DNA of 64,000 nucleotides from Streptomyces clavifer (GTDB lineage: Bacteria > Actinomycetota > Actinomycetes > Streptomycetales > Streptomycetaceae): the NCBI GenBank assembly GCA_014651175.1, contig BMWJ01000009.1, positions 186,001 to 250,000 on the forward strand, given 5' to 3'. The notes under the pieces were generated by a model. That model saw only the letters and a program-made list of their open reading frames with translations. It had not been told where the DNA came from and searched no databases. The translations under genes and the position numbers were made by a program. Shown piece by piece: positions 27,244 through 36,890 of this stretch. The first letter of the stretch is position 1; each line of letters starts with the position of its first letter.

Positions 27244-27708
27244 TCAGTCGCGTACCGGGCAGTCCTCCTTAGCGGGTCGCCGGGCGGCCTCGGTGGCCGG
27301 TCCCAGGGGGGCGGGGAGGGTGAACTCCGTGCACGACGCGGGCTCGTCGGCCAGGGCCGGGACCGTCGTGACGAGGATGCGTACGGCACCGTCGTCCGGC
27401 CGGTCCACCCGCCAGGGGTCGGCCCGCGCGATGCGGTCGATCTCGGAGTCCGCGAGTTCCCCGTCACGGGCCGCGTCCGCCAACTGCCGGGCGAGGCCCG
27501 CCACCTGGAGGCGCTGGTTCTCCGTACGCGTGCGGTCGGCCCCCTCGGGCAGCCGGTCCCCCAGCCACCACAGGAGCGTTCCCGCGGCTGCCAGGACGAG
27601 CGCCGCCAGGGCGGCCAGGACGACAACGACGACGACGCCTGCCGACCGGCGCGCCTTCGCGCGTCCGGCCGGCAGGCCCGTCGGAGGGTGTTCCGTGTGA
27701 GCGGTCAT
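27244..27708 (-). CDS. Hypothetical single-pass membrane protein
   Basis: A 154-aa protein with a basic cytoplasmic N-terminus, one strong membrane segment (about 23-50, rich in Val, Ala and Leu) and an extracytoplasmic domain. That domain has two cysteines (SCTEF and DCPV) that could form a disulfide. I do not recognise the family. ATG 27708 is preceded by ttggtgac, a weak ribosome site. It lies next to a decayed esterase gene and a secreted cutinase; any link to them is only positional. Confidence 0.65.
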   Translation of the reverse strand: MTAHTEHPPTGLPAGRAKARRSAGVVVVVVLAALAALVLAAAGTLLWWLGDRLPEGADRTRTENQRLQVAGLARQLADAARDGELADSEIDRIARADPWRVDRPDDGAVRILVTTVPALADEPASCTEFTLPAPLGPATEAARRPAKEDCPVRD

Positions 27709-27729
27709 GTCACCAACGGTCGTACCGCA

Positions 27730-27879
27730 TCACGAGCCGGTGTATCCGAGTGCCGTCAGTCTCGACTTCATCACGTCCGCGTACCCGGTGGTGCCGTCGG
27801 ACTTCGGGTGGAAGGCCTCGCGGCTCAGGCACCCCTCGGGCAGCCAGTCCGCCGTGCAGGACCCGCTGACCTTGGTGAC
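27730..27879 (-). pseudogene. C-terminal remnant of a GDSL/SGNH hydrolase
   Basis: About 49 codons read like the end of a secreted SGNH esterase/lipase: SGSCTADWLPEGCLSREAFHPKSDG then TTGYADVM. AFHP with its flanks resembles SGNH block V, which holds the catalytic His, and the two Cys would form the C-terminal disulfide of Streptomyces enzymes. No start codon, signal peptide or GDS block precedes it. Upstream, in-frame sequence becomes unrelated Arg/Pro-rich translation and then a perfect hairpin. I read it as the surviving 3' end of a deleted gene. The family assignment is from memory of motif context. Confidence 0.45.
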
Positions 27880-27898
27880 CGGGTCACCCTGATGAGGA

Positions 27899-27925
27899 CG
27901 TCCGCACACCGGATGTGTGCGGACG
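27899..27925. terminator. Perfect 11-bp inverted repeat
   Basis: The arms cgtccgcacac and gtgtgcggacg flank cggat. It lies about 145 bases past the cutinase stop on the minus strand, and just before the esterase remnant. It may be the cutinase terminator or, being symmetrical, a protein-binding site. No T-tract follows on either strand. Confidence 0.5.
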
Positions 27926-28069
27926 TTCCGGCAAACGGGGCGAAGTGCCGCGGCGGCACCCGGTGCCCGCCGCGGGGCGGACCACGGGCCGGGCGGTGTC
28001 ACGCGGCGGAAGCCGCCCGGCCGGCAGGGGGTCCGGACCACGCGTCCGGAACACCCCCGCCGCCCTCGG

Positions 28070-28996
28070 TCAGGAGGTGTGCGGGCAGTTGCCCCTGTAC
28101 GCCGCGATCGTCAGGCTGGTCGACGGCAGCGGGCAGAGGAACTGCTCGTAGCGGGTGTCGTTGTCGATGAAGCGCTTCAGCCACGAGATGCTGTACTTGG
28201 CGATCGTGGTGTTGGAGGAGTTCGGGGTGAAGTGGGTGGCTCCCCGGAGCTCCAGGTACGCCTTGTCCAGCGAGCTGGGCAGGGAGTTGTAGAACGGCAC
28301 CGAGTGCGAGGCCACGGGAGCCACCGTGTCCCCGTCCGAGCCGACGATCAGGGTGGGGGTCTTCACCTCGGGCCAGGTCTTGTCGGTGTTCCACCCGGTC
28401 AGCGGGATCGCCGCCTGCAGCGAGGGCCGGCTCTTCGCGGCTTCGAGGGTTCCGCCGCCGCCCATGGAGTGGCCCATCACGCCGAGCCGGGAGGAGTCGA
28501 CCCGGCTGCGCACGGAGCTCTGCTGGGTGAGGTAGTCCAGTGCGGACAGCAGTTGCCGGCCGCGGCTGTCGGGCTGGTCCACCGTGGTGTTGGTGTCGAT
28601 GGTGAAGACGACGAAGCCCTGCGAGGCCAGGCGCGGTCCGAGCCAGGCGATGCTGGACTGGTAGGCCGTGAAGCCGGGCGAGATGACGACCGCGCCGAAG
28701 GTGCCGTCCGCGGTGGACGTCGGGTAGTAGATGGTGCCGCCGCCGAAGCCGCTGACGCCGAGTGAGGACACGGTCGTCTGGGACGTGGCGTAGGAGCCGC
28801 GGCTCGCCTCGATACTCGAATTGCTGGGTGCGGGACCGCGCTCGTACGGGTTGGCCGCGGCCTGGGCACCGCCGGGGATGAGGGCGGTGACGAGACCTGC
28901 GGTGGCGGCCGCGGCGGCCAGGCCGAGCCTGACGGAGCGGCTCTTCGACATCCGGTGGCGGCGCGTGGAGGTGTCGCCGGAGGGGAGGTGCTGCAC
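28070..28996 (-). CDS. Secreted cutinase / polyester hydrolase (PET-hydrolase family)
   Basis: A 308-aa secreted alpha/beta hydrolase very similar to Thermobifida cutinases. The signal peptide is about 47 residues; the mature enzyme starts near ANPYERGP. Catalytic triad: Ser177 (GHSMGGGG), Asp223 (GSDGDTVAP) and His255 (GATHFTP). Oxyanion-hole Phe109 (SPGFT) and Met178, and subsite Trp202 (TGWN), match positions known for polyester-binding enzymes. Cys288 and Cys304 would form the C-terminal disulfide. GTG 28996 is chosen for its gagagga ribosome site; Met16 is the alternative. Natural substrates are probably cutin-like esters or triglycerides; activity on PET is a family-based inference. Confidence 0.92.
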   Translation of the reverse strand: MQHLPSGDTSTRRHRMSKSRSVRLGLAAAAATAGLVTALIPGGAQAAANPYERGPAPSNSSIEASRGSYATSQTTVSSLGVSGFGGGTIYYPTSTADGTFGAVVISPGFTAYQSSIAWLGPRLASQGFVVFTIDTNTTVDQPDSRGRQLLSALDYLTQQSSVRSRVDSSRLGVMGHSMGGGGTLEAAKSRPSLQAAIPLTGWNTDKTWPEVKTPTLIVGSDGDTVAPVASHSVPFYNSLPSSLDKAYLELRGATHFTPNSSNTTIAKYSISWLKRFIDNDTRYEQFLCPLPSTSLTIAAYRGNCPHTS

Positions 28997-29150
28997 GGGG
29001 GGGTCCTCTCGGTCGTGGCGGAACCACGACACGGCAGCCCTGGGCCCCCGTCGTCCCGGGGCTTTCGGGGTGCACCGCGTGGGTACGCCGTCATTCGCTG
29101 ACGGTCGTCACTCTCGCGGTGCACCCCGTGCGCGCACATCGGCGAGATCA

Positions 29151-29167
29151 CCGGTCTTCGCGACCGG
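29151..29167 (-). terminator. Small hairpin after hisF
   Basis: Six-bp arms ccggtc and gaccgg around ttcgc, 18 bases past the hisF stop in the minus direction. Its short stem makes it only a possible end of the his transcript. Confidence 0.35.
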
Positions 29168-29184
29168 CCCCTCCCCCGTCCGGG

Positions 29185-29940
29185 TCAGCGGACCGGGTGT
29201 CCGGCTTCCCGGAGAGCGCCCTTGACCTCGGAGATCCGCAGGTCGCCGAAGTGGAAGACGGACGCGGCCAGGACCGCGTCGGCGCCCGCGTCGACGGCCG
29301 GGGAGAAGTCCGCGAGCCGGCCCGCACCTCCGGAGGCGATGACGGGGACGGTGACGTGCGCCCGTACCGCCTTGATCATCTCGGTGTCGTAGCCGTCCTT
29401 CGTACCGTCGGCGTCCATCGAGTTGAGCAGGATCTCCCCCGCACCGAGCTCGGCGGCCCGGTGCGCCCACTCGACGGCGTCGATGCCGGTGCCCCGGCGG
29501 CCTCCGTGCGTCGTCACCTCGAAGGTGCCCGCCGGGGTGCGCCGGGCGTCGACGGACAGCACGAGCACCTGGCGCCCGAAGCGTTCGGCGATCTCCCGGA
29601 TCAGCTCGGGGCGGGCGATGGCCGCGGTGTTGACGCCGACCTTGTCGGCCCCGGCCCGCAACAGCTTGTCCACGTCGTCGGCGGCGCGGACTCCGCCGCC
29701 GACGGTGAGCGGGATGAAGACCTGCTCGGCGGTGCGGCGCACCACGTCGTACGTGGTCTCCCGGTCACCGCTGGAAGCGGTGATGTCGAGGAAGGTCAGC
29801 TCGTCGGCGCCCTCGGCGTCGTACAGCTTGGCCATCTCGACGGGGTCGCCGGCGTCCCGCAGGTTCTGGAAGTTGACGCCCTTGACGACGCGGCCGTTGT
29901 CCACGTCCAGGCAGGGGATGACCCGTACGGCGAGCGTCAT
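29185..29940 (-). CDS. hisF: Imidazole glycerol phosphate synthase cyclase subunit
   Basis: A 251-aa TIM barrel that, with HisH, converts PRFAR and ammonia to imidazole glycerol phosphate and AICAR. The catalytic Asp residues are in [14 protein letters not shown] and LSVDARR; phosphate-binding loops are VGGGVRA and [22 protein letters not shown] is a family block. ATG 29940 overlaps the stop of the upstream RidA-like gene (ATGA), so translation is coupled. It is the last gene of the his operon. Confidence 0.97.
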   Translation of the reverse strand: MTLAVRVIPCLDVDNGRVVKGVNFQNLRDAGDPVEMAKLYDAEGADELTFLDITASSGDRETTYDVVRRTAEQVFIPLTVGGGVRAADDVDKLLRAGADKVGVNTAAIARPELIREIAERFGRQVLVLSVDARRTPAGTFEVTTHGGRRGTGIDAVEWAHRAAELGAGEILLNSMDADGTKDGYDTEMIKAVRAHVTVPVIASGGAGRLADFSPAVDAGADAVLAASVFHFGDLRISEVKGALREAGHPVR

Positions 29941-30335
29941 CGCACACCTGCCCGGTATGCCTCGATCTCGACCTCGACGACCAGGGAGGGGTCGACGAGA
30001 CCGGAGACGATGACCATGGACGCGGCGGGGCGCACGTCGTCGAAGAGCTCCTTGTGGGCGCGGCCCACCTCGTCGACGTCGCGGGCGTGGGTGAGGTACA
30101 TCCGCGTACGGACGACGTCCTCACGGCCGAGTCCGACCTGCTTGAGCGCGTCGAAGGCGGCCTGGAAGGAGGCGACGGCCTGCTCGTGGGGACCGCCCGC
30201 GGAGATCTGGCCGTCGACCACCGACGTGCAGCCGGAGACCAGGACGAGTCCGCCGGGCAGCTGGACCGCCCGGGAGTAGCCGAACCTCTCCTCCCAGGGC
30301 CCGCCAGAGGAGACGCGGCGTACGGAGTCCGTCAT
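29937..30335 (-). CDS. RidA/YjgF-family protein lacking the deaminase arginine
   Basis: A 132-aa RidA-family protein between priA and hisF. In active RidA enamine/imine deaminases a P-x-R-S motif supplies the key Arg (Arg105). Here the region reads [15 protein letters not shown] with Ala105 in that place, so it probably belongs to a non-RidA Rid subgroup without the classical deaminase activity. It overlaps both neighbours by ATGA and is tightly coupled to histidine synthesis, where it might handle a reactive intermediate. That role is an inference. Confidence 0.85.
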   Translation of the reverse strand: MTDSVRRVSSGGPWEERFGYSRAVQLPGGLVLVSGCTSVVDGQISAGGPHEQAVASFQAAFDALKQVGLGREDVVRTRMYLTHARDVDEVGRAHKELFDDVRPAASMVIVSGLVDPSLVVEVEIEAYRAGVR

Positions 30336-31057
30336 GCGGCGACCGCCTTGAGGGCCTCCTCGAGGGTGAACGCCTTCGCGTACAGCGCCTTGCCGACGAT
30401 GGCTCCCTCGACCCCTTCGGGAACGAGCAGGGAGATGGCGCGGAGGTCGGCGAGCGACGAGACGCCACCGGAGGCGACGACGGGCCGGTCGGTGGCGGCG
30501 CAGACGTCGCGCAGGAGCCCCAGGTTGGGGCCTTCCAGCGTGCCGTCCTTGGCGATGTCGGTCACCACGTAGCGGGCGCAGCCCTCGGAGTCGAGGCGGG
30601 CGAGCGTCTCGTAGAGGTCGCCGCCGTCGCGGGTCCAGCCGCGGCCCCGCAGCGTCGTACCGCGGACGTCGAGGCCGACCGCGATCTTGTCGCCGTGCTC
30701 GGCGATGACCTTGGCGACCCACTCGGGGGTCTCCAGGGCCGCGGTGCCGAGGTTGACCCGGCGGCACCCGGTGGCGAGGGCGGCGGCGAGCGAGGCGTCG
30801 TCGCGGATGCCGCCGGAGAGCTCGACCTTGATGTCCATGGCGCCGGCCACTTCGGCGATCAGCGCGCGGTTGTCGCCGGTGCCGAAGGCGGCGTCCAGGT
30901 CGACGAGGTGCAGCCACTCGGCACCGGAGCTCTGCCAGGCGAGGGCGGCCTCCAGCGGGGAGCCGTAGGAGGTCTCGGAGCCGGACTCGCCGTGGACGAG
31001 TCGGACGGCCTGGCCGTCGCGGACGTCGACGGCGGGGAGCAGTTCAAGCTTCGGCAT
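30332..31057 (-). CDS. priA: Bifunctional HisA/TrpF isomerase (PriA)
   Basis: A 241-aa TIM barrel performing the Amadori isomerisation of ProFAR (histidine) and, in actinobacteria, also of phosphoribosylanthranilate (tryptophan). [19 protein letters not shown] contains the first catalytic Asp, and [15 protein letters not shown] the second. [19 protein letters not shown] is typical of PriA. No separate trpF is seen near the trp genes, consistent with this dual role. ATG 31057 overlaps the hisH stop by one base (TAATG). Confidence 0.95.
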   Translation of the reverse strand: MPKLELLPAVDVRDGQAVRLVHGESGSETSYGSPLEAALAWQSSGAEWLHLVDLDAAFGTGDNRALIAEVAGAMDIKVELSGGIRDDASLAAALATGCRRVNLGTAALETPEWVAKVIAEHGDKIAVGLDVRGTTLRGRGWTRDGGDLYETLARLDSEGCARYVVTDIAKDGTLEGPNLGLLRDVCAATDRPVVASGGVSSLADLRAISLLVPEGVEGAIVGKALYAKAFTLEEALKAVAA

Positions 31058-31698
31058 TACAGCGTCTCGATCCAGTTGGTCAGCAGCTGGGCGCCGGCAT
31101 CGCCGGACTTCTCGGGGTGGAACTGGGTGGCCCACAGCGCGCCGTTCTCCACGGCAGCCACGAACCGCTCTCCGTGTGTCGCCCAAGTGACCTTGGGGGC
31201 ACGGATCTTGGCGTTGGTCACTTCGAGGGACCAGTCGTGCGCGGCGTAGGAGTGCACGAAGTAGTAGCGGGACTCGGGGTCGAGGCCGGCGAAGAGCTGG
31301 GAGCCCTCGGGGGATTCGACGGTGTTCCAGCCCATGTGCGGGACGACGTCGGCCCTGAGCGGTCCGACGGTGCCGGGCCACTCGTCGAGGCCCTCGGTCT
31401 CGACACCGTGCTCGATGCCTCGCTCGAACAGGATCTGCATGCCGACGCAGATGCCCATGACGGGCCGGCCGCCGGACAGCCTCCGGCCGATGATCCATTC
31501 GCCGCGTGCCTGCTTCAGCCCTTCCATGCAGGCCGAGAAGGCACCGACGCCGGGGACGAGCAGCCCGTCGGCGTTCATCGCGGTGTCGAAGTCGCGGGTG
31601 ATCTCCACGTCCGCGCCGACGTGGGCGAGGGCCCGCTCGGCGGAACGCACGTTGCCGAAGCCGTAGTCGAAGACGACGACCTTCTTGGTTTCGCTCAC
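31057..31698 (-). CDS. hisH: Imidazole glycerol phosphate synthase glutaminase subunit
   Basis: A 213-aa class-I glutamine amidotransferase feeding ammonia to HisF. The nucleophile is in [13 protein letters not shown]; His and Glu are in [21 protein letters not shown] forms the oxyanion strand. GTG 31698. It follows a small membrane-protein gene after 10 bases and shares its stop codon base with the start of priA. Confidence 0.96.
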   Translation of the reverse strand: MSETKKVVVFDYGFGNVRSAERALAHVGADVEITRDFDTAMNADGLLVPGVGAFSACMEGLKQARGEWIIGRRLSGGRPVMGICVGMQILFERGIEHGVETEGLDEWPGTVGPLRADVVPHMGWNTVESPEGSQLFAGLDPESRYYFVHSYAAHDWSLEVTNAKIRAPKVTWATHGERFVAAVENGALWATQFHPEKSGDAGAQLLTNWIETL

Positions 31699-31708
31699 AG
31701 TCCTGCCC

Positions 31709-31876
31709 TCAGTCCCAGATTCCCTGGATCCGCATGATGCCTGCGACCAGGCACATCACGGATCCGATCCCGAGGAGCACGACGACGCCCGTGGGCATGC
31801 CCTGCTTCCGGAAGGAGTACACGCCGCCCGCCAGGAAGAGGCCGACGAGGATCAGTACGGTGTTGAGGCCGGTCAC
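31709..31876 (-). CDS. Small membrane protein in the his operon
   Basis: A 55-aa protein made almost entirely of two hydrophobic segments (about 3-18 and 29-48) joined by [11 protein letters not shown]. It starts at GTG 31876, overlapping the hisB stop (GTGA), and ends 10 bases before hisH. I recall small membrane proteins at this position in other Streptomyces his operons, but know no function. Coupled translation suggests that it is a genuine gene. Confidence 0.75.
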   Translation of the reverse strand: MTGLNTVLILVGLFLAGGVYSFRKQGMPTGVVVLLGIGSVMCLVAGIMRIQGIWD

Positions 31877-32466
31877 AGGGCGCCCTTCGTGGAGGGAAGG
31901 ATTCCTGCCGCGCGCGGGTCGTGCTCGCTGGCGTACCGCAGGGCGCGGGCCAGGGCCTTGAACTGGCACTCCACGATGTGGTGGGCGTTGCGGCCGTACG
32001 GGACGTGGACGTGCAGGGCGATCTGCGCCTGGGCGACGAAGGACTCCAGGATGTGCCGGGTCATCGTCGTGTCGTACTCGCCGATCATCGGCGCCATCTT
32101 CTCGGGCTCGGTGTGCACCAGGTAGGGGCGGCCGGAGAGGTCGACGGTGACCTGGGCGAGCGACTCGTCCAGCGGGACGGTGCAGTTGCCGAAGCGGTAG
32201 ATGCCGACCTTGTCGCCGAGCGCCTGCTTGAACGCGGCACCGAGTGCGAGGGCGGTGTCCTCGATCGTGTGGTGCGAGTCGATGTGCAGGTCGCCCTCGG
32301 TCTTGACCGTGAGGTCGAAGAGGCCGTGGCGGCCGAGCTGGTCGAGCATGTGGTCGTAGAAGCCGACCCCGGTCGCGACATCGACCTTGCCGGTCCCGTC
32401 GAGGTTGATCTCGACGAGTACGGAGGTCTCCTTGGTGGTCCGCTCCACCCTGCCTACGCGGCTCAT
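31873..32466 (-). CDS. hisB: Imidazoleglycerol-phosphate dehydratase
   Basis: A 197-aa monofunctional dehydratase converting imidazole glycerol phosphate to imidazole acetol phosphate, with two Mn2+ ions per site. Metal ligands lie in [10 protein letters not shown] and [24 protein letters not shown] is the N-terminal signature. The histidinol-phosphatase domain of E. coli HisB is absent, as in other actinobacteria. ATG 32466 overlaps the hisC stop (ATGA). Confidence 0.97.
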   Translation of the reverse strand: MSRVGRVERTTKETSVLVEINLDGTGKVDVATGVGFYDHMLDQLGRHGLFDLTVKTEGDLHIDSHHTIEDTALALGAAFKQALGDKVGIYRFGNCTVPLDESLAQVTVDLSGRPYLVHTEPEKMAPMIGEYDTTMTRHILESFVAQAQIALHVHVPYGRNAHHIVECQFKALARALRYASEHDPRAAGILPSTKGAL

Positions 32467-33590
32467 GCGTCGTGCTCCTTCTTCAGTTCGCGCACCGCAT
32501 CGAGGAACGCGTCGTTCTCGGCCGGGGTTCCCGCGGAGACCCGCAGCCACCCCGGTACGCCGTTGTCCCGGACCAGCACGCCCCGGTCGAGGATCTGCTG
32601 CCAGGCGGTACGGCTGTCGGCGAAGCGGCCGAACTGGACGAAGTTGGCGTCCGAGTCGGTGACGGCGAAGCCGAGCTCCCGCAGTCCGTCGACCAGCCGG
32701 TCGCGCTCGCTCTTGAGCTGCGCGACATACCCGAGCAGCGTATCGGTGTGCTCCAGGGCGGCGAGCGCGGTGGCCTGGGTGACGGAGGACAGGTGGTACG
32801 GCAGGCGCACCAGCTGGACCGCGTCGACGACGGCCGGAGCGGCGGCGAGGTAGCCCAGTCGCAGGCCCGCCGCGCCGAACGCCTTGGACATGGTGCGGGA
32901 GAGCACCAGGTTCGGGCGGCCCTCGATCAGGGGGAGCAGCGAGGGGTGGTGGCTGAACTCCCCGTACGCCTCGTCGACGACGACCATCGAGGGGCGGGCG
33001 TCCTGGGCCGCTTCGTACAGGGCGAGGACGGTGGCGGCGTCGACGGCGGTGCCGGTGGGGTTGTTGGGCGAGGTGATGAACACCACCTCGGGGCGGTGCT
33101 CGGCGATGGCCTTCCTCGCGGCCTCCACGTCGATGGTGAAGTCCTCGTTGCGCGGCCCGGAGATCCAGCCGGTGCCGGTGCCGCGGGCGATGAGGGCGTG
33201 CATCGAGTACGAGGGCTCGAAGCCGATCGCGGTGCGCCCGGGGCCGCCGAAGGTCTGCAGCAGCTGCTGGAGCACTTCGTTGGAGCCGTTGGCCGCCCAG
33301 ACGTTGGCCGTTGCGACCTCGTGCCCGGCGGTGCGGGTGAGGTAGCGGGCCAGCTCGGTGCGGAGCTCCACGGCGTCGCGGTCGGGGTAGCGGTTGAGGT
33401 CGCGGGCCGCCTCGCGGACCCGTTCGGCGATGCGGTCGACGAGCGCGTCGGGCAGCGGGTAGGGGTTCTCGTTGGTGTTCAGCCGTACCGGTACGTCGAG
33501 CTGGGGCGCCCCGTACGGGGACTGGCCGCGCAGCTCGTCGCGGATCGGCAGGTCGTCCCAGGGGCGGTGCGTGGTGCTGTCGTCGCTCAC
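32463..33590 (-). CDS. hisC: Histidinol-phosphate aminotransferase
   Basis: A 375-aa fold-type I PLP aminotransferase transferring an amino group from glutamate to imidazole acetol phosphate. The PLP lysine is in [40 protein letters not shown] and [10 protein letters not shown] are family blocks. GTG 33590 overlaps the hisD stop (GTGA), with ggaagg upstream inside hisD. Confidence 0.96.
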   Translation of the reverse strand: MSDDSTTHRPWDDLPIRDELRGQSPYGAPQLDVPVRLNTNENPYPLPDALVDRIAERVREAARDLNRYPDRDAVELRTELARYLTRTAGHEVATANVWAANGSNEVLQQLLQTFGGPGRTAIGFEPSYSMHALIARGTGTGWISGPRNEDFTIDVEAARKAIAEHRPEVVFITSPNNPTGTAVDAATVLALYEAAQDARPSMVVVDEAYGEFSHHPSLLPLIEGRPNLVLSRTMSKAFGAAGLRLGYLAAAPAVVDAVQLVRLPYHLSSVTQATALAALEHTDTLLGYVAQLKSERDRLVDGLRELGFAVTDSDANFVQFGRFADSRTAWQQILDRGVLVRDNGVPGWLRVSAGTPAENDAFLDAVRELKKEHDA

Positions 33591-34909
33591 TGCTGCGGAA
33601 CCTTCCACCCGAACCTGGCCTTGAGCGCGGCGCCGTGGGCGGGCAGGTCCTCCGCCTCGGCGAGGGCCACCACGTGGTGGGTGACCTCGGCGAGCGCGTC
33701 GCGCGTGTAGTCGACGATGTGGATGCCGCGCAGGAAGGACTGCACGGACAGGCCCGAGGAGTGGCAGGCGCAGCCGCCGGTGGGCAGGACGTGGTTGGAG
33801 CCGGCGCAGTAGTCACCGAGGGAAACGGGCGACCAGGGACCGACGAAGACGGCTCCGGCGTTGCGGACCCGGTCGGCGACGGCGGCGGCGTTCTCCGTCT
33901 GGATCTCCAGGTGCTCGGCGGCGTACGCGTCGACGACCTTGAGGCCGTCCTCCAGGGTGTCGACCAGGACGATCGCGGACTGGCGGCCGGCCAGGGCGGG
34001 CTCGATCCGGTCCGTGACGTGCTTGGTCGCGGCGATCTGCGGCCTCAGCTCGGCCTCGGTGGCCGCGGCGAGCTCCTCGGAGTCGGTGACGAGCACCGCG
34101 GCGGCCATCGGGTCGTGCTCCGCCTGGCTGATCAGGTCGGCGGCGACGTGCGCCGGGTCGGCGCTCGCGTCGGCGAGGATCGCGATCTCGGTGGGGCCGG
34201 CCTCCGCGTCGATGCCGATGCGGCCCTTGAGGAGGCGCTTGGCCGCGGCGACGTAGATGTTGCCGGGGCCGGTGACGAGGTTCACGGGCGGGCACTCCTC
34301 GGTGCCGTACGCGAACATCGCGATGGCCTGGGAGCCGCCGGCGGCGTACACCTCGTCCACGCCGAGGAGCGCGCAGGCGGCGAGGATCGTGGGGTGCGGC
34401 AGACCGCCGAACTCCTTCTGGGGCGGGGAGGAGACGGCGATGCCCTCGACCCCGGCCTCCTGGGCGGGGACGACGTTCATGACGACGGACGAGGGGTAGA
34501 CCGAGCGCCCGCCGGGCACGTACAGCCCGACGCGGTCGACGGGCACCCACTTCTCGGTGACCGTGCCGCCGGGGACGACCTGGGTGGTGTGCGTGGTGCG
34601 GCGCTGCTCACGGTGGACGAGGCGGGCGCGGCGGATCGACTCCTCCAGTGCCGCCCGTACGGCGGGGTCGAGGCGCTCGAGCGCCTCGGTGATCGCGTCG
34701 GCCGGGACCCGGAGCGCGTCGAGGCGCACGCCGTCGAATTTCTCCCCCCACTCGATCACTGCCGCGGAGCCACGATGGCGTACGTCCTCGCAGATGGGCC
34801 GCACCGTCTCCAGGGCGGCTTCCACGTCGAACTCGGCTCGGGGCAGCAGGTCGCGCAGGTCGCCGCCCTCGGGGAGGGCGGTGCCGCGCAGATCGATTCG
34901 AGAGATCAC
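33587..34909 (-). CDS. hisD: Histidinol dehydrogenase
   Basis: A 440-aa zinc and NAD+ enzyme that oxidises L-histidinol to histidine in two steps. It has [50 protein letters not shown] (zinc ligands) and [18 protein letters not shown]. It is the first gene of the his operon (hisD-C-B-x-H-priA-rid-F). GTG 34909 is used; the 160 bases upstream are shared with a divergent gene and contain the inverted repeat at 34950-34966. Confidence 0.96.
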   Translation of the reverse strand: MISRIDLRGTALPEGGDLRDLLPRAEFDVEAALETVRPICEDVRHRGSAAVIEWGEKFDGVRLDALRVPADAITEALERLDPAVRAALEESIRRARLVHREQRRTTHTTQVVPGGTVTEKWVPVDRVGLYVPGGRSVYPSSVVMNVVPAQEAGVEGIAVSSPPQKEFGGLPHPTILAACALLGVDEVYAAGGSQAIAMFAYGTEECPPVNLVTGPGNIYVAAAKRLLKGRIGIDAEAGPTEIAILADASADPAHVAADLISQAEHDPMAAAVLVTDSEELAAATEAELRPQIAATKHVTDRIEPALAGRQSAIVLVDTLEDGLKVVDAYAAEHLEIQTENAAAVADRVRNAGAVFVGPWSPVSLGDYCAGSNHVLPTGGCACHSSGLSVQSFLRGIHIVDYTRDALAEVTHHVVALAEAEDLPAHGAALKARFGWKVPQQ

Positions 34910-34949
34910 ACCGCAATTCTCTCAGACCGGTTCCGGCGCCCGGTCGCCC

Positions 34950-34966
34950 GTATCACTGGCTGATAC
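34950..34966. promoter_or_regulatory. Inverted repeat between hisD and its divergent neighbour
   Basis: Perfect arms gtatca (34950-34955) and tgatac (34961-34966) separated by ctggc. It lies 41 bases upstream of the hisD start and about 104 upstream of the divergent gene. The symmetry and position fit an operator overlapping a promoter, but no regulator is indicated. Confidence 0.35.
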
Positions 34967-35069
34967 ATGTCCCGGCCGTCACTGCTGACCGTTTGCGTTC
35001 ACACCGTCACACAGTGGGAAGAACGGTTGTACGAAGCACGGGACGAACTGTGCAAGCGGAGGTGAGGCA

Positions 35070-36671
35070 GTGACCGAGCCGCACGACGGAGAGATCCCGG
35101 ACGGCCTCAGCGCGGCGGAGCTGGGCATGTGGCAGTCCTTCCGGAACGGCACGACCTACGATCTGCGCGCCCACGACCCGGTGCGGGACGACCCCTTCGC
35201 CCCGCACGCATGGGGGCCGGAGCGGAGCGTCGGCGCCCGGACGGTGGCGCGGCTCCTGCTGAGCGGCCCGCCCGCGCGGCCGGGGCGGGTGGCGGCGCTG
35301 AAACTCCGGGGCGTGCGCGTCACCGGGAAGCTGGACCTGGCGGGCGGCCGGGTGTCCCCGTACGTGGAGCTGACCGGCTGCCGCTTCGAGCAGGAGGTGG
35401 TGCTCCCGGAGTGCCACTTCACCACGCTGCGGATGGTGGGCTGCGCGGTGCCGCGACTGGACGCCGCCCGGCTGCACACGGAGGGTGATCTGCATCTGCC
35501 GCGCTGCCGGGTCGAGCGCGGCATCCGGCTCACGGACGCGCAGATCGGCACGGACCTGCTGATCAACCAGCTCAGCGTCGGCCCCGACCGGCGCGGCCGG
35601 GCCTTCGTGGGCGACGGGATGTCGGTGGCCCAGGATCTGCAGGCCGAGATGATCGAGACGCGCGGCGAGGTGAGTCTGCGCGGGGCGAAGGTCGGCGGTT
35701 CGCTGAGCCTGCGCGGCAGCCGGCTGCGCGCCACGGACGGGCGGCGGGCGCTGAACGCCCCGCAGCTGAGCGTCGAGCGCACGCTGTACATGACCGAGGC
35801 CTGGGTGAGCATCGACACCGGGAACCAGGGCACCACTCCCCCGTACGGCATCGCGCGCGGCATCGGTCCGGCCCGCGGGACCCGCGCACAGGTCTTCGAG
35901 TGCCGGGGCGCGGTACGGCTCGACGACGGGCGCTTCGGCGACGCGGTGGACGTGCACAAGGCCCGTTTCGTCCTGACCGGCGACGAGGAGCTGTCGCTGC
36001 GCAGGATCGTCACGCCCGAGCTGCGGTTCAACGCGGAGCGCCCCGAGGAGGGCCGGGTCGTGCTGAACGGCGCGAAGGTCGTCACCCTGATCGACGTGTC
36101 GACCAGCTGGCCCGGTCCGGGCGGGCTGGCGATGGGCGGCTTCGTCTACGAGAACCTCGTCCCGTACGGCCACTTCCCGCTCTCCCGGCGCCTGGAGTGG
36201 GTGCTGGCCGCCACACCGGAGTACGTACCGGAGCCGTACGAGCGCCTGGCGACCGTGCTCCGCAGCTGCGGGGAGGACGCGGACGCCCGCGAGGTGCTGC
36301 TCGCCAAGCAGCGGCGCCGCCGCGAGACACTGCCGCCCGCGGCCAGACTGTGGGGCTACCTGCAGGACTGGACGGTGGCCTACGGCTACCGCCCGGGGCG
36401 CGCCGCGGTGTGGATGGCGGTGCTGTGGGCGGCGGGGGCGGTGGCCTTCTCGCAGTACCACCCGGCGCCGATCAAGGGTGAGGAGCATCCGCAGTGGAAC
36501 GCCCCGCTGTACGCGCTGGACCTGCTGGTGCCGGTGATCAACCTCGGGCAGGACGGCTACTGGCGGATGGAGGGCGGCTGGCAGTGGGCCGCGGCGGCCC
36601 TCGTCATCCTGGGATGGATACTGGCCACGACGGTGGCGGCGGGCGCCTCCCGGCTGCTCCGCCGCAGTTGA
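35070..36671 (+). CDS. Beta-helix-like repeat protein with C-terminal membrane segments
   Basis: A 533-aa protein of unknown function. Residues 75-330 consist of repeating short strands (LDLAGGRVSPYVELTGCRF, LHTEGDLHLPRCRVERGIRL, VSLRGAKVGGSLSLRGSRL) like pentapeptide-type beta-helix repeats. After a charged helical region come two membrane segments (about 448-468 and 505-528) with a loop including LYALDLLVPVINLGQ. I recall similar Streptomyces proteins annotated as membrane-associated oxidoreductases, but see no cofactor motif. GTG 35070 has a gcggaggtgag site. It is divergent from hisD. Confidence 0.75.
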   Translation: MTEPHDGEIPDGLSAAELGMWQSFRNGTTYDLRAHDPVRDDPFAPHAWGPERSVGARTVARLLLSGPPARPGRVAALKLRGVRVTGKLDLAGGRVSPYVELTGCRFEQEVVLPECHFTTLRMVGCAVPRLDAARLHTEGDLHLPRCRVERGIRLTDAQIGTDLLINQLSVGPDRRGRAFVGDGMSVAQDLQAEMIETRGEVSLRGAKVGGSLSLRGSRLRATDGRRALNAPQLSVERTLYMTEAWVSIDTGNQGTTPPYGIARGIGPARGTRAQVFECRGAVRLDDGRFGDAVDVHKARFVLTGDEELSLRRIVTPELRFNAERPEEGRVVLNGAKVVTLIDVSTSWPGPGGLAMGGFVYENLVPYGHFPLSRRLEWVLAATPEYVPEPYERLATVLRSCGEDADAREVLLAKQRRRRETLPPAARLWGYLQDWTVAYGYRPGRAAVWMAVLWAAGAVAFSQYHPAPIKGEEHPQWNAPLYALDLLVPVINLGQDGYWRMEGGWQWAAAALVILGWILATTVAAGASRLLRRS

Positions 36672-36890
36672 GCCGGACCCCCGTCGCGGCCGGACGCCTC
36701 GGCGGGGACAGCGGTCGAACGGCCTGTCGAGGTCCGGCCCGGCAAGCGGGTCGCGTCGGCCGGAGCATCGAAAACAAGCCAGCCGCCGACGGATCCTTTA
36801 CCTTCTCTTGACCTCGCCCGGGGCAACCCTCCCACTCGCTACAGAAGCTTCACAGTGCTCCCCTGGCGCCACCCCCACCAGGGCTTTTCA

